Source: Jiangella ureilytica
Lineage (GTDB): Bacteria; Actinomycetota; Actinomycetes; Jiangellales; Jiangellaceae
Assembly (NCBI RefSeq): GCF_004348545.1
Contig: NZ_SMKL01000020.1
Coordinates: forward strand, 1 to 64,000
Length of the DNA stretch: 64,000 bases
Direction of reading: 5' to 3'
The notes under the pieces were generated by a model. The model saw only the letters and a program-made list of their open reading frames with translations, was not told the origin of the DNA and searched no databases. How positions within the stretch are numbered: position 1 is the first letter of the stretch; the number at the start of each line of letters is the position of its first letter. The translations under genes and the position numbers were made by a program. Below are positions 9,125 through 20,687 of this stretch, one piece after another.

Positions 9125-9820
9125 CTAACTCAGCTGATCCGGACAATCGGCCGCGACATTTTCCGCTGAAACCGCCGGATTTCCCCGGTGCTTGAGAATT
9201 CTCGCCGGAACTCCCCCGGCGACGGCCAGATCGGGGATGGTCCCGCGGACGACGGCGTGCGCGGCGAGCACGCAGCCGTGCCCCACGACGGCGCCGCGGA
9301 GCACCGTCACCTTGACCCCGAGCCAGCAGTCCGGGCCGATGCGCACCGGCGCCTTGACGATCCCCTGGTCCTTGATCGGCATCGTCAGGTCGTCGAAGCG
9401 GTGGTCGAAGTCGGTGACGTAGACCCAGTCGGCCACGAGCGTCCGGGCGCCGATCTCGACGTCCAGATAACAGGTCACCGTCGTGGACGAGCCGAGCACC
9501 GCCTTGTCGCCGATGCGCAACGTCCCCTCGTGGGCGTCGAGCGTGGTGCCGTCGCCGATGTGCACCCACCGGCCGAGCACGATCCGCCCGAAGCCGGGTC
9601 GCCCGGAGACCCGCGCCCGGCGGCCGAGGAACACCATGCCCTCGGTGACCACCTCGGGGTGGCGGAGCCGCAGCCGCGCCAGCCGCGCGTACCGGACGAG
9701 GTACCACCAGGTCCAGGCCCGGTTGCGCACCACCCAGCGCAGCGACGACGGCGTCAGGTAGCGCACCTGCCGGGGATCGCGGCGCGGGCGGCGGAACGAC
9801 ACCGCCACACGGTATTCCAT
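9125..9820 (-). CDS. hexapeptide-repeat acyltransferase
   Basis: 231 residues. The centre (about 85-205) has left-handed beta-helix hexapeptide spacing (IVLGRW, VHIGDG, LRIGDK, AVLGSS, VRIGPD, AVVGHG, AVAGGV). TDFDHRF supplies the His expected at the acyl-transfer site of the maltose/serine/chloramphenicol acetyltransferase superfamily. The Arg/Trp-rich N-terminus is less typical and may bind a membrane or sugar-lipid substrate. Substrate cannot be read from sequence; a surface-polysaccharide acetylase is plausible. Divergent from the GNAT gene at 9894. Confidence 0.75.
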   Translation of the reverse strand: MEYRVAVSFRRPRRDPRQVRYLTPSSLRWVVRNRAWTWWYLVRYARLARLRLRHPEVVTEGMVFLGRRARVSGRPGFGRIVLGRWVHIGDGTTLDAHEGTLRIGDKAVLGSSTTVTCYLDVEIGARTLVADWVYVTDFDHRFDDLTMPIKDQGIVKAPVRIGPDCWLGVKVTVLRGAVVGHGCVLAAHAVVRGTIPDLAVAGGVPARILKHRGNPAVSAENVAADCPDQLS

Positions 9821-9893
9821 GGGGCGCCGGGCCTGATCAGCCCGTTACGACGACGAGACCGACCCGAAACACCGGCGGCGGAGCCTGGAATCC

Positions 9894-10466
9894 ATGAAGC
9901 AGACGCGACTGGCCGAATCGGCACACCTGTTCTCCGGCTCGGGCGTCACCACACGGCTCCGCGACGGGCGCTCGGTCACCATCCGGGCCGCCACGCCGCG
10001 CGACGCCGGTGACGTCAGCGCGATGCACGTGCGGTGCTCCACCGAGACCGTCCGGCACCGCTACCACTCCGTCCCGTCGATGACCGGGCGGTTCCTCTCC
10101 CAGCTTCTCGGCACCGACATCGCGCTGGTGGCGCAGGCGCCCAACCGGGCGGTCGTGGCGCTGGCGAACCTCGGGCGCGACGACGGCGACGCGGGCGAGC
10201 TCGCGGTGATCGTCGAGGACGCCTGGCAGCGGGCCGGTCTGGGCGCGACGCTGCTGGACCAGCTGGTCAGCATGGCCCGGCTGGTCGGCTACCGCGAGGT
10301 GTACACCGTCGGACTGCCCGGCAGCCAGTGGTACCGCCGCACGCTGGAACGCCACGGCCGCGCCCGGTTCGAGCGGTCGGACGGCTACGACGCGATGCGG
10401 CTGGCGCTGTCCGCTCCGCTGGCCCGGCTTCCGGCGGAACTGGGGGCGACGACGGCGGCAGCGTGA
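9894..10466 (+). CDS. GNAT family N-acetyltransferase
   Basis: 190 residues. The GNAT fold shows as VTIRAATPRDAGDVSAMH (beta1-alpha1), ELAVIVEDAWQRAGLGATLL (beta4 and the acetyl-CoA pyrophosphate loop, here QRAGLG in place of Q/RxxGxG) and a C-terminal YRRTLERHGRARFER. It resembles the GNAT domain fused or linked to acyl-CoA/acetate regulatory systems in actinomycetes. Substrate unknown. Its stop codon lies in the loop of a strong hairpin. Confidence 0.75.
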   Translation: MKQTRLAESAHLFSGSGVTTRLRDGRSVTIRAATPRDAGDVSAMHVRCSTETVRHRYHSVPSMTGRFLSQLLGTDIALVAQAPNRAVVALANLGRDDGDAGELAVIVEDAWQRAGLGATLLDQLVSMARLVGYREVYTVGLPGSQWYRRTLERHGRARFERSDGYDAMRLALSAPLARLPAELGATTAAA

Positions 10467-10484
10467 GCCGCCGCCGTCGTCGCC
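10445..10484. terminator. bidirectional hairpin with the GNAT stop codon in its loop
   Basis: A perfect 15-bp stem, GGCGACGACGGCGGC against GCCGCCGTCGTCGCC, with a 10-base loop that contains the TGA at 10464-10466. The minus-strand methyltransferase stop is only 7 bases beyond, so the hairpin can end both convergent transcripts. Confidence 0.75.
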
Positions 10485-10490
10485 GGGGCA

Positions 10491-11450
10491 CTACGACGGC
10501 CGGACCGCCGTCACCGACACGTTGTAGAACAGCTCGCGCGGGACGACGCGCGCCAGCACGCGGTCGGCGGCCGAGAGCCGCAGCCAGCTCTTGTAGGCGA
10601 ACGTCGCCCAGCCCCAGCCGAGCCGGTCGGGGTTGACGGCGTGCTCGAACGTGCGCACCGGCCAGCCGAACCAGGCCGCCGTCAGCTCCTCGGTGACGGC
10701 GTGGGCGTGGGTGAAGCCGGACCGAGTGACCAGCGCCGTCAGCGCGCCGGGGTCGAAGGTGTGCAGGTCGACGACGGACTCGAGCGCGGCCGCGCGCGAC
10801 GACTCGTCCAGCTCCTCCTGCGGCCGGGCCCACGCCTTGCGCAGCGGCGGCAGGTGCGTCGCGCGCGTGGCCGCCCACCAGGTGGCCCGCGACAGCGCCC
10901 GGGCGATCTTGTCGCCGTACGTCGTCGGCTCGCCGCAGATGACGACCCGGCCGCCGGGCTTGAGGACGCGGAGCATCTCGCGGAACGCCTGCTCGACGTC
11001 GGGGAGGTGGTGGATGACGGCGTGCCCGACGACGAGGTCGAACGTCTCGTCGGGGAACGGCAGGCGCTCGGCGTCGGCCACCTCGCCGGCGATCTCGAAG
11101 CCGAGCCCGCGGGCGTTGCGCCGGGCCGCGTCGACCATGCCCGGCGAGATGTCGGTGACGGTGACGTCGTCGAGCACCCCGGCCTGGCGCAGGTTCAGCG
11201 AGAAGAACCCCGTGCCGGCGCCGATCTCGAGCGCCTTCCCGTACGGCGCGTCGGGCCGGCCGGCGACGGCGGCGAAGCGGTCGCGCGCATAGGAGATGCA
11301 GCGCTCGTCGAACGAGATGGACCACTTGTCGTCGTAGGTCTGCGCCTCCCAGTCGTGGTAGAGCACCTGGGCCAGCTTGGTGTCGTTCCAGGCCCGCTCG
11401 ATGTCCTCGGCCGACGCGGGCGGGCGCTCCGGCTCGCGTGCGCCCGTCAT
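10491..11450 (-). CDS. class I SAM-dependent methyltransferase
   Basis: 319 residues. The Rossmann motif I is LEIGAGTGFFSLNL (about residues 73-86), the acidic residue after beta2 is in TVTDISPGM, and motif IV is FDLVVGHAVIHHLPD. This is a UbiE/Methyltransf_11-type domain followed by a 130-residue alpha-helical tail. Start ATG at 11450 shares one base with the enoyl-CoA hydratase stop (TGATG), so the two are co-translated. Substrate not predictable; coupling to a hydratase hints at an acyl or lipid substrate. Confidence 0.8.
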   Translation of the reverse strand: MTGAREPERPPASAEDIERAWNDTKLAQVLYHDWEAQTYDDKWSISFDERCISYARDRFAAVAGRPDAPYGKALEIGAGTGFFSLNLRQAGVLDDVTVTDISPGMVDAARRNARGLGFEIAGEVADAERLPFPDETFDLVVGHAVIHHLPDVEQAFREMLRVLKPGGRVVICGEPTTYGDKIARALSRATWWAATRATHLPPLRKAWARPQEELDESSRAAALESVVDLHTFDPGALTALVTRSGFTHAHAVTEELTAAWFGWPVRTFEHAVNPDRLGWGWATFAYKSWLRLSAADRVLARVVPRELFYNVSVTAVRPS

Positions 11451-12244
11451 CAGCGGCCCTCGAAGGCGGCCTTGCCGGGGCCGCTCTCGATGAACGAGCG
11501 CATCCCGATGCCGCGGTCCTCGGTGGCGAACAGCCCGGCGAACTGCTGCCGCTCGATCTCGAGCCCGGTGTCGAGGTCGGCGGACAGTCCGCGGTCGATC
11601 GACTCCTTGGCCGCCCGCAGCGCGTAGGCGGGCCCCGACGCGAACTGCGCCGCCCACTCCACCGCCGCCGCGTAGACGTCCTCGCCCTCCGCGACCACCC
11701 GGTCGACCAGGCCGATGGCCAACGCCTCGTCGGCTCCCACCATGCGGCCGGTGTAGATGAGGTCCTTGGCGCGCGAGGGACCGACCAGCCGCGACAGCCG
11801 CTGGGTGCCGCCGGCGCCGGGAATGAGCCCGAGCAGGATCTCCGGCTGGCCGAGCTTCGCGTCGGCGGCGGCGAAGCGCAGGTCGCAGGCGAGCGTCAGC
11901 TCGCAGCCGCCGCCCAGCGCGTAGCCGGTGATCGCCGCGACCGTCGGCTTCGGGATGCGCGCGACGGCGGTGAACGCGGCCTGCAGCGCCACCGACCGGT
12001 CGACCATGTCGGTGTAGGACCAGCCGGCCATCTCCTTGATGTCGGCGCCGGCCGCGAAGACCTTCTCTCCGCCGTAGATGACCACGGCGCGGATGTCGCG
12101 CCGCGCCGTCACCTCGGCCGCGAGGGTCAGCAGGCCGTCCTGCATGGCGGCGTCCAGGGCGTTCAGCTTCGGCCGGTCCAGCCGGATGGTTCCGACGCCG
12201 TTCGCGACCTCCAGCCGTACGGGATCACGCTCACGTTCGCTCAT
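11450..12244 (-). CDS. enoyl-CoA hydratase/isomerase family protein
   Basis: 264 residues, full length for the crotonase family. Both catalytic glutamates of true hydratases are present: GGGCELTLACD and GQPEILLGLIPGAGG correspond to E144 and E164 of mitochondrial hydratase. The oxyanion-hole segments AAGADIKEM and GYALGGGC are intact. It probably hydrates trans-2-enoyl-CoA in beta-oxidation or a related route. Start ATG MSERERD is divergent from glgX, 67 bases away. Coupled to the methyltransferase downstream. Confidence 0.88.
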   Translation of the reverse strand: MSERERDPVRLEVANGVGTIRLDRPKLNALDAAMQDGLLTLAAEVTARRDIRAVVIYGGEKVFAAGADIKEMAGWSYTDMVDRSVALQAAFTAVARIPKPTVAAITGYALGGGCELTLACDLRFAAADAKLGQPEILLGLIPGAGGTQRLSRLVGPSRAKDLIYTGRMVGADEALAIGLVDRVVAEGEDVYAAAVEWAAQFASGPAYALRAAKESIDRGLSADLDTGLEIERQQFAGLFATEDRGIGMRSFIESGPGKAAFEGR

Positions 12245-12311
12245 CCCGGCACCGTACCGTGGCCCCGCGCCTACCTGGACGAAGAGGTTCTTGTCGGCGA
12301 CATGGGCAACA

Positions 12312-14480
<2,169 letters not shown>

Positions 14481-14489
<9 letters not shown>

Positions 14490-14530
14490 GGGATCGGTGC
14501 CGCCAGGGCGACACCGATCCCTCAACCATC
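14481..14530. repeat. palindrome family B, copy 1 (convergent terminator)
   Basis: A perfect 19-bp stem, GATGGTTGAGGGATCGGTG with its complement, and a 12-base loop. The left arm contains the glgX stop (14487-14489) and the right arm overlaps the stop of the broken AbiEi-like gene (14529-14531). An almost identical element lies at 15596-15644. Confidence 0.85.
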
Positions 14531-15549
14531 ACGCCGGCCCGGCCAGGTAGGCGGCCTCGATCTCCCGCAAGACGGCGTGCGGCTCGCCGCGCAGCCGCGC
14601 CGGTGAGACCGGCAGTACCCGCCAGCCCAGCGAGGCGTAGCGGGCGCGCCGCTCCTCGGTGCGTCGCGGCGCGTCGCCGAAGCCGTGAAAGCTGCGCGAG
14701 TCGACCTCGACCACGAGGCGCGCCTGCGCCCAGCAGGCGTCGGGCACGATCCCGCGTCGCCCCGGCAGCGGCCGGTTTCAGCGCGGTTCGGGCAGTATCC
14801 GGCTCGTGAGCACCAGGTCGCGCAGCTCGCACTCCGGCGCCGACCGGCAGCCGGCGTCGATGTCCTTGATGATGCGGCGAGCCGTCGCACCACCGCGCCG
14901 CGGAGCGGCGGCCACCTCGGCCCGCAGTTCCGCCACCGTCGCCGCGCCGACGCTGGACCACCTCGCACATGACCGCTCGCGCGTCGCGCAGGTCGAGCGG
15001 CCGCGGTGCGTGGACGACGGTGTCGACGACGGCGCGCGCCGGCGGTACCAGCGTGACCACGCCCGGGCTCGCCACGGTGCCGTCCAGGACCAGTTCCAGC
15101 GGCGGTCCCGACCGGCGCAGTTCCTCGAACCGCGCCTCGTCGAGGCACCGCCGCGGCTCAGGCAGCCGCGACGTGCGGATGACCCGGACGAATCCCACGC
15201 TCCCGCGATCACGCCGGAAGTCGAGCAGCACGTCTACCCGCTCGCCGGGTTCGGGCCCGTAACGCAGACCCCACCACCGGCACGCCCACGGCCCGGTGAC
15301 CAGACCATCGGCGCCCACGACGAGCTCCGCGGTGCGCAGCCGGTGGATGTCCTGCAGCGGGCCGGTGAAGGTCGCGTACACACCCGGGACCACCCGCTGC
15401 CACGGGCCGCCCGGGCGGACGGCGTGGCGCAGTGCGCTCGGCGACATGCCCGCCGCCAGCGCCTGGGCACGGGTGATCAACCCGTCCTGGACCGCCGCGA
15501 TCCGGAGCACGTCGACACGAGCCACGGAGCCGAGCCTGCCTCGTGGCAT
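14529..15549 (-). pseudogene. broken AbiEi-like / DUF559-like gene
   Basis: The 5' part reads well from MPRGRLGSVARVDV through LITRAQALAAGMSPSALR, an N-terminal winged-helix 'antitoxin-like' region as in AbiEi-type proteins. Near 14955 the frame shifts: VVQRRR continues in another frame as GAATVAELRAEVAA and RDLVLTSRILPEPR. That frame meets an in-frame TGA at 14778-14780 and resumes as RPLPGRRGIVPDACWAQARLVVEVD to the end, a DUF559/endonuclease-like C-terminus. One frameshift plus one nonsense codon indicates a pseudogene, barring sequencing error. It is bracketed by two copies of palindrome family B. Confidence 0.75.
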
Positions 15550-15595
15550 GGCCGTACGGAAATCAGCTCAGCGCAACCTGTGGACAACTCTCGCG

Positions 15596-15644
15596 GATGG
15601 TTGAGGGATCGGTGCCGCCCTGGCGACACCGATCCCTCAACCAT
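15596..15644. repeat. palindrome family B, copy 2 (terminator of glgP)
   Basis: The same 19-base left arm as at 14481, with a matching 18-base right arm. The loop differs only in the middle (CCGCCCTGGCGA versus CCGCCAGGGCGA). It starts directly after the glgP stop on the minus strand, with ATGGTTGAGGG following TGA. Flanks the broken gene on its upstream side. Confidence 0.85.
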
Positions 15645-18194
15645 TCAGGCGGGGAGGGCGGCCAGGCCGAGCTCCGCGCCGTCTTCGAGCAGCGGGTGCT
15701 GCGGGACGACGCGGACGGTGTAGCCGAACGCCCCCGTCCGGCCGAGCAGGACCTCGCCGTCGAAGCGGTAGGCGCCGGTGTCGGACCGCTCGCTCATGGT
15801 CATGGGGGTGACCACGGGCTCGCGCAGGTTGTCGCCGTCGTCGACCGGGCCGTGGAGGACCTGGACGGAGACGTCGGACGGGGTCAGCGAGCCCAGCGAC
15901 ACGAAGGCGTGCACCTGCAGCGTCTGGCCGCGCTCGAAGGTGTCGACGGCGGTGGTCTCGACGTGGTCGACGCTCACCTGGGGCCAGGCCGCGCGGACCC
16001 GCTCCTTCCAGTCGGCCAGCGACACCGCGCCGCCGAAGTCGGAGTTGAGCGAGCGGCTGGACTCCGCGGCCGGCGTGTAGAGCGCCTCGACATAATCGCG
16101 GACCATGCGCGTGGCCTGCACCTTCGGGCCCAGAGTCGTCAGCGTGTGGCGCAGCTGCTCGACCCAGCGGCGGGGGATGTCGTCGGCGTCGTTGTCGTAG
16201 AAGCGCGGCCCGATCTCGTTCTCGAGCAGCTCGTACAGCGCGGTGGCCTCGATCGAGTCGCGGTACTCGGGGTCGTCGACGCCCTCGGCCGACGGGATGT
16301 CCCAGCCGTTGACGCCGTCGGACCACTCGTCCCACCAGCCGTCGCGGACGGACAGGTTGAGCCCGGCGTTGAGCGCCGCCTTCATGCCGGACGTCCCGCA
16401 GGCTTCGTACGGGCGCAGCGGGTTGTTCAGCCACACGTCGCAGCCGGGGTAGAGGTCCTGCGCCATGGCGATGCCGTAGTCGGGCAGGAACACGATGCGG
16501 TGCCGGATCTCGGGGTCGTCGGCGAATCGCACCATCTCTTGGATCATCCGCTTGCCGCCGTCGTCGGCCGGGTGCGCCTTGCCTGCGATGGCGAACTGGA
16601 CCGGCCGCTCGGGGTGCAGCAGCAGCGCCTTGAGCCGGGCGGGGTCGCGCAGCATGAGCGTGAGCCGCTTGTACGACGGCACCCGGCGGGCGAACCCGAT
16701 GGTCAGGACGCCGGGGTCGAGGACGTCGTCGATCCAGCCGAGCTCGGCCTCCGACGCCCCGCGCCCGCGCCACGCCTCGCGCAGCCGCGTCCGCGCCGCC
16801 TCGACCAGCCGCTGGCGCAGCGCCCGCTTCGTGGTCCACAGGTCGGCGTCGGAGACCGCGGCGGTGGCGTCCTTCCAGCCGCCGCCGGCGACGGCCTTCT
16901 CCTCCAGGCGCAGGATCTCGGGCGCCACCCACGTGGGCGCGTGCACACCGTTGGTGATGGAGCCGATGGGCACCTCGCGCTCGTCGAACGACGGCCACAG
17001 CCCGGCGAACATGCCGCGGCTGACCTCGCCGTGCAGGGTGCTGACGCCGTTGGCGCGGGCCGCGAGCCGCAACCCCATGACGGCCATGTTGAACACCGAC
17101 GGGTCACCGCCCTCGTAGTCCTCGGCGCCGAGCGCCAGGATCTGCTCGACGGCGAGGCCGGGGCTGGCGTTGTCGCCGCCGAAGTGCTGCTTCACGAGGT
17201 CCATGGGGAACCGGTCGATGCCCGCGGGCACCGGCGTGTGCGTGGTGAACACGGTGCCGGCCCGGGTGAACTCGAGCGCCGCCTCGTAGGTGAGGCCGCG
17301 CTCCTCGACCAGCTCGCGGATGCGCTCGAGCCCGAGGAAGCCGGCATGGCCCTCGTTGGTGTGGAAGACCTCCGGCGCCGGTGCGCCCGTGATGCGGCAG
17401 TACGCCCGCACCGCCCGCACGCCGCCGACGCCCAGCAGCAGCTCCTGCAGCAGCCGGTGCTCGCGGCTGCCGCCGTAGAGACGGTCGGTGACGTCGCGCT
17501 CGGCCGGGCCGTTGTCGTCGATGTAGGAGTCGAGCAGCAGCAGCGGCACCCGGCCGACCTGCGCCACCCAGACGGCCGCGGTGAGCACCCGGCCGCCCGG
17601 CATGCCGACGGTGATGTGCGCCGGCGTGCCGTCGGGCTCGCGCAGCCGGACCAACGGCAGGTTGTCCGGATCGACGACGGGGTAGCGCTCCTGCTGCCAG
17701 CCCTCGCGCGACAGCGACTGCACGAAGTACCCGTGCCGGTAGAGCAGCCCGACGCCGATGATCGGGACGCCGAGGTCGCTGGCGGCCTTGAGGTGGTCGC
17801 CGGCCAGGATCCCGAGGCCGCCGGAGTATTGCGGCAGGACGTGCGTGATGCCGAACTCCGGCGAGAAGTAGGCCACGCCCTGCGGCCCCCGGCCGTCGTG
17901 GTCCTGGTACCAGCGCGCCTCGGTCAGGTAGTGCTGCAGGTCGTCGCGGGTCGCCTGCACCCTGCCCAGGAACGCCGGATCGGTGGCCAGTCCGGCAAGC
18001 CGCTCGGGCGTGACCTCGCCGAGCAGCCGGACGGGGTCGCGGCCGACCTCCTCCCACAGCCGCGGGTCGACGGCGGAGAACAGGTCCTGCGTGGGTTGGT
18101 GCCACGACCAGCGGAGGTTCGTGACGAGGTCGCCGAGCGCTGCGAGCGGCTCGGGAAGAACGGTTCGGACCATGAGTCGTCGGATCGCGCGCAC
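15645..18194 (-). CDS. glgP: alpha-glucan phosphorylase
   Basis: 849 residues, the size of the actinobacterial/archaeal-type alpha-glucan phosphorylases. It releases glucose-1-phosphate from glycogen with pyridoxal phosphate. N-terminal domain LRWSWHQPTQDLFSAVDP, FSPEFGITHVLPQYSGGLGILAGDH, VFHTNEGHAGFLGLER, and the C-terminal PLP-region RPYEACGTSGMKAALNAGLNLSVRDGWW are characteristic. The GTG start (reading MRAIRRLMVRTVLPEPL) matches the usual KAIRRF-VRPVLPEPL beginning of this family, so it is preferred to the ATG at 18173. Convergent with glgX; in other actinomycetes glgP lies divergent from glgE-treS, here from LVIVD/DUF305 genes instead. Confidence 0.9.
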   Translation of the reverse strand: MRAIRRLMVRTVLPEPLAALGDLVTNLRWSWHQPTQDLFSAVDPRLWEEVGRDPVRLLGEVTPERLAGLATDPAFLGRVQATRDDLQHYLTEARWYQDHDGRGPQGVAYFSPEFGITHVLPQYSGGLGILAGDHLKAASDLGVPIIGVGLLYRHGYFVQSLSREGWQQERYPVVDPDNLPLVRLREPDGTPAHITVGMPGGRVLTAAVWVAQVGRVPLLLLDSYIDDNGPAERDVTDRLYGGSREHRLLQELLLGVGGVRAVRAYCRITGAPAPEVFHTNEGHAGFLGLERIRELVEERGLTYEAALEFTRAGTVFTTHTPVPAGIDRFPMDLVKQHFGGDNASPGLAVEQILALGAEDYEGGDPSVFNMAVMGLRLAARANGVSTLHGEVSRGMFAGLWPSFDEREVPIGSITNGVHAPTWVAPEILRLEEKAVAGGGWKDATAAVSDADLWTTKRALRQRLVEAARTRLREAWRGRGASEAELGWIDDVLDPGVLTIGFARRVPSYKRLTLMLRDPARLKALLLHPERPVQFAIAGKAHPADDGGKRMIQEMVRFADDPEIRHRIVFLPDYGIAMAQDLYPGCDVWLNNPLRPYEACGTSGMKAALNAGLNLSVRDGWWDEWSDGVNGWDIPSAEGVDDPEYRDSIEATALYELLENEIGPRFYDNDADDIPRRWVEQLRHTLTTLGPKVQATRMVRDYVEALYTPAAESSRSLNSDFGGAVSLADWKERVRAAWPQVSVDHVETTAVDTFERGQTLQVHAFVSLGSLTPSDVSVQVLHGPVDDGDNLREPVVTPMTMSERSDTGAYRFDGEVLLGRTGAFGYTVRVVPQHPLLEDGAELGLAALPA

Positions 18195-18240
18195 CCGGCC
18201 AACGGTATCCGCTGACTGTTACACGAGCCTTACCGGCGGA

Positions 18241-18273
18241 CGAGCGGACGGCGACCAGGTCGCCGTCCGCTCG
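18241..18273 (-). terminator. hairpin terminator of the LVIVD gene
   Basis: A perfect 15-bp stem, CGAGCGGACGGCGAC with GTCGCCGTCCGCTCG, and a three-base loop, 33 bases past the 18307 stop. It also separates the gene from glgP downstream on the same strand. Confidence 0.75.
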
Positions 18274-18306
18274 CTTCCGTTCGATGTACGACGATGTCAG
18301 CCCCGG

Positions 18307-19824
18307 TCAGTAGACCGGCTGCGTCTGCACGTTGAACTCGTCGTAGCGCTGGCCCTTGGCCGGCGCGACCCGCTTGTCGCGCAGGTCGAACACGTCGAAG
18401 CCGCGCTGGATCTCGTTGGAGTAGATGTACCCGTTGTAGTAGTACGTCGACCAGGCGCCCGCGATGGTGCCCTCGGCGTCGAACGTGCCGCGGTCGAACC
18501 AGGCGAACTCCGTCGGGTTGTACGGGTCGGTGAAGTCGAACACCGAGATGCCGCCCTGGTACCAGGCCTGGACGAAGATGTCCTTGCCCGGCACCGGGAT
18601 GAGCGAGCCGTTGTGCGCCACGCAGTTCTCCGTGTTGGCCTGCTCGCGCGGGATCTTGTAGTACGACGCGAACTCGAGCGAGTCGCCGTCCCACGTGTAG
18701 ATCGCGTTGGCGCCGCGGACGGGGCCGACCGTCGGGTTACAGGTCGGGCCGCTGCCGCCGCCGAGCTCGTCGGTGAAGATGATCGACGTGCCGGCGTTGT
18801 TGAACGTGGCGGAGTGCCAGAACGCGAAGTTCGGGTCGCGCACCTGGTCGAGGATCACCGGGTTCAGCGGGTCGGCGATGTCCATGACGATGCCGTCACC
18901 CATGCAGGCGCCGGCGGCCAGGCCGAGGTGCGGGTAGGCGGTGATGTCGTGGCAGCCCCGGGTGCCGCTGCCCTGGTTCGCGGGGTCGGGGAAGAGCACC
19001 GGCTCGGCCGCGACGTGCGCCGACGTGGGATCGTCGAGCGGCACGTCGATGATCGAGATCAGGTCGTGCGGCGGCTGGCAGTCCGACAGCAGCGTGCTGG
19101 TGTCGTAGGACGAGACGTAGATGTAGACGCTGTCATCGCCCGGCACCAGCGTGTGGGTGTGCGAACCGCACTTGGTCTCGACGGACTTGATGTACCGCGG
19201 GTTCTGCAGGTCGCTGATGTCGAAGATCTTCATTCCCTCCCAGTAGGAGCCGCGGTCGGCTGCCTGCTGGGCGGTGAGCGACTGGGACTGGCAGGAGTCG
19301 TCGGTCCGGCGCGAGTCGGTCGAGAGGAAGAGCAGGTCGCCGTAGACCGTGATGTCGTTCTGCGAGCCCGGGCACAGCACCTGGGAGACGAGCACCGGCT
19401 TGCGCGGGTTCTCGATGTTGTAGACGGAGAAGCCGTTGTAGTTGCCCGCGAACACGTGCTTGCCCTGGAACGCCAGGTCGGAGTTGAGCGCGCTCGTGTT
19501 GGCGAACGGCCCCGCCTTCGGCAGGTTCGAGGCCAGGGTGAGGTTCGGCGAGCCGGCCGTCGCGCCCGCCGGGAGGATGCTCGCCGCACCGACGGACTCC
19601 TCGATCTCGGCGAGCTCGGACTCGGTGAGGCAGTTCTCCTCGAAGTTGTCGCCGGTGCCGGCGATGGCGTCGGCGTTGGCGCACTCCTCGCTCGCCGTGG
19701 ACTCCCGCAGCAGTTCGCCGTCGTCGGCGGCCGAGGTCCCGATCGATGTGAGGGCGAGACCGCCGCTCACGAGGGCGGCAACGGCCAAGCCGGCGGCCCT
19801 CCTTCTCCAACGATGTCCGATCAT
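18307..19824 (-). CDS. secreted LVIVD-repeat protein
   Basis: 505 residues. Signal peptide at residues 1-33 (WRRRAAGLAVAALVSGGLAL...). The body has recurring blades such as GFSVYNIENPRKPVLV, MKIFDISDLQNPRYI, GIVMDIADPLNPVILD and GISVFDFTDPYNPTEF, the pattern of LVIVD-repeat beta-propellers. Eight or so cysteines suggest disulphides in an exported protein. The second ATG (19824) is chosen because GGTGAGG then sits 7 bases upstream; the ATG at 19830 would leave only one base. Function unknown. Divergent from the DUF305 gene and sitting where glgE would be expected. Confidence 0.75.
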   Translation of the reverse strand: MIGHRWRRRAAGLAVAALVSGGLALTSIGTSAADDGELLRESTASEECANADAIAGTGDNFEENCLTESELAEIEESVGAASILPAGATAGSPNLTLASNLPKAGPFANTSALNSDLAFQGKHVFAGNYNGFSVYNIENPRKPVLVSQVLCPGSQNDITVYGDLLFLSTDSRRTDDSCQSQSLTAQQAADRGSYWEGMKIFDISDLQNPRYIKSVETKCGSHTHTLVPGDDSVYIYVSSYDTSTLLSDCQPPHDLISIIDVPLDDPTSAHVAAEPVLFPDPANQGSGTRGCHDITAYPHLGLAAGACMGDGIVMDIADPLNPVILDQVRDPNFAFWHSATFNNAGTSIIFTDELGGGSGPTCNPTVGPVRGANAIYTWDGDSLEFASYYKIPREQANTENCVAHNGSLIPVPGKDIFVQAWYQGGISVFDFTDPYNPTEFAWFDRGTFDAEGTIAGAWSTYYYNGYIYSNEIQRGFDVFDLRDKRVAPAKGQRYDEFNVQTQPVY

Positions 19825-20018
19825 GCGCATACCTCACCGGGGTAGAGAGGACAGGGGCCGATCAAGGTCAAGGGCGACAATAACGACAACCGACAAGGTT
19901 GGCCATACTTCTGTCACATTCCTGCGAAACATCGACGTGTCCGATTGATGACAAGATCCGACCAGCTGAGACCAGGCCTTACTCTGGGCCGGACCGTCCC
20001 CGGCCACCAGGAGGAACG

Positions 20019-20687
20019 ATGCCGCGCGTGACCATCGGCCTGACGACGACGGCCGTGGCCGCCGCCCTGCTCGCGCTGGCCGGGTGCAGCGGCGACGACG
20101 GCACCGACCGCGGCGTCCCGGCCACGACGACGACGGCGACCTCCGACACGCGGGTCGTCGCGCCGGGCCGGCCGGGCGAGACCGCCGCCACCATCGAGCC
20201 CGGCGAGGGGATCGAGATCACCGAGGGCGGCTACACCGAGACCGACGTGCGCTTCGTCGAGCAGATGATCCCGCACCACCGGCAAGCGCTCGAGATGGCC
20301 GAGCTGGCGGCCGATCGCGCACAGGACGAGCGGGTCATCCTGGTGGCCGACCGGATCATGGCCGGCCAGGGCCCGGAGATCACCGCCCTGGAGAACTGGC
20401 TGGAGCAGCGCGGCCTCCCGGTCCCGGCCCCCGACGCCACGCACGATCACGCGCTGCCCGGGATGATCTCGCCGCTCCAGCTCGACCAGCTCGCCAACGC
20501 CAGCGGCGCCGAGTTCGACGAGTTGTTCCTCACCTACATGAGCCAGCACCATGCCGGCGCCGTCGACATGGCGGCCGCCGCCCTGGCTGGAGGTACGGAC
20601 CAGCTCGCGATCGACATGGCGACGGACGTGAGCGTCACGCAAGGGATCGAGATCGACCGGATGCGGGAGATCCTCGACAGCCTCTGA
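20019..20687 (+). CDS. DUF305 lipoprotein
   Basis: 222 residues. Lipoprotein signal peptide with lipobox LALAGC at about residue 23, then a Thr-rich linker and the DUF305 domain. Its metal-type histidine motifs are [15 protein letters not shown] and [15 protein letters not shown]305 proteins are ferritin-like helical bundles, some binding copper. AGGAGG precedes the ATG by 4-5 bases. Likely anchored on the outer face of the membrane; a role in metal handling is inference. Confidence 0.85.
   Translation: MPRVTIGLTTTAVAAALLALAGCSGDDGTDRGVPATTTTATSDTRVVAPGRPGETAATIEPGEGIEITEGGYTETDVRFVEQMIPHHRQALEMAELAADRAQDERVILVADRIMAGQGPEITALENWLEQRGLPVPAPDATHDHALPGMISPLQLDQLANASGAEFDELFLTYMSQHHAGAVDMAAAALAGGTDQLAIDMATDVSVTQGIEIDRMREILDSL

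Noticed and set aside
15543-18215. Very long forward-strand open frame opposite glgP
   Set aside because: Composition is Val/Arg/Asp/Gln-rich without domain motifs, and the minus strand carries a complete phosphorylase; it is a shadow of high-GC third-position bias.
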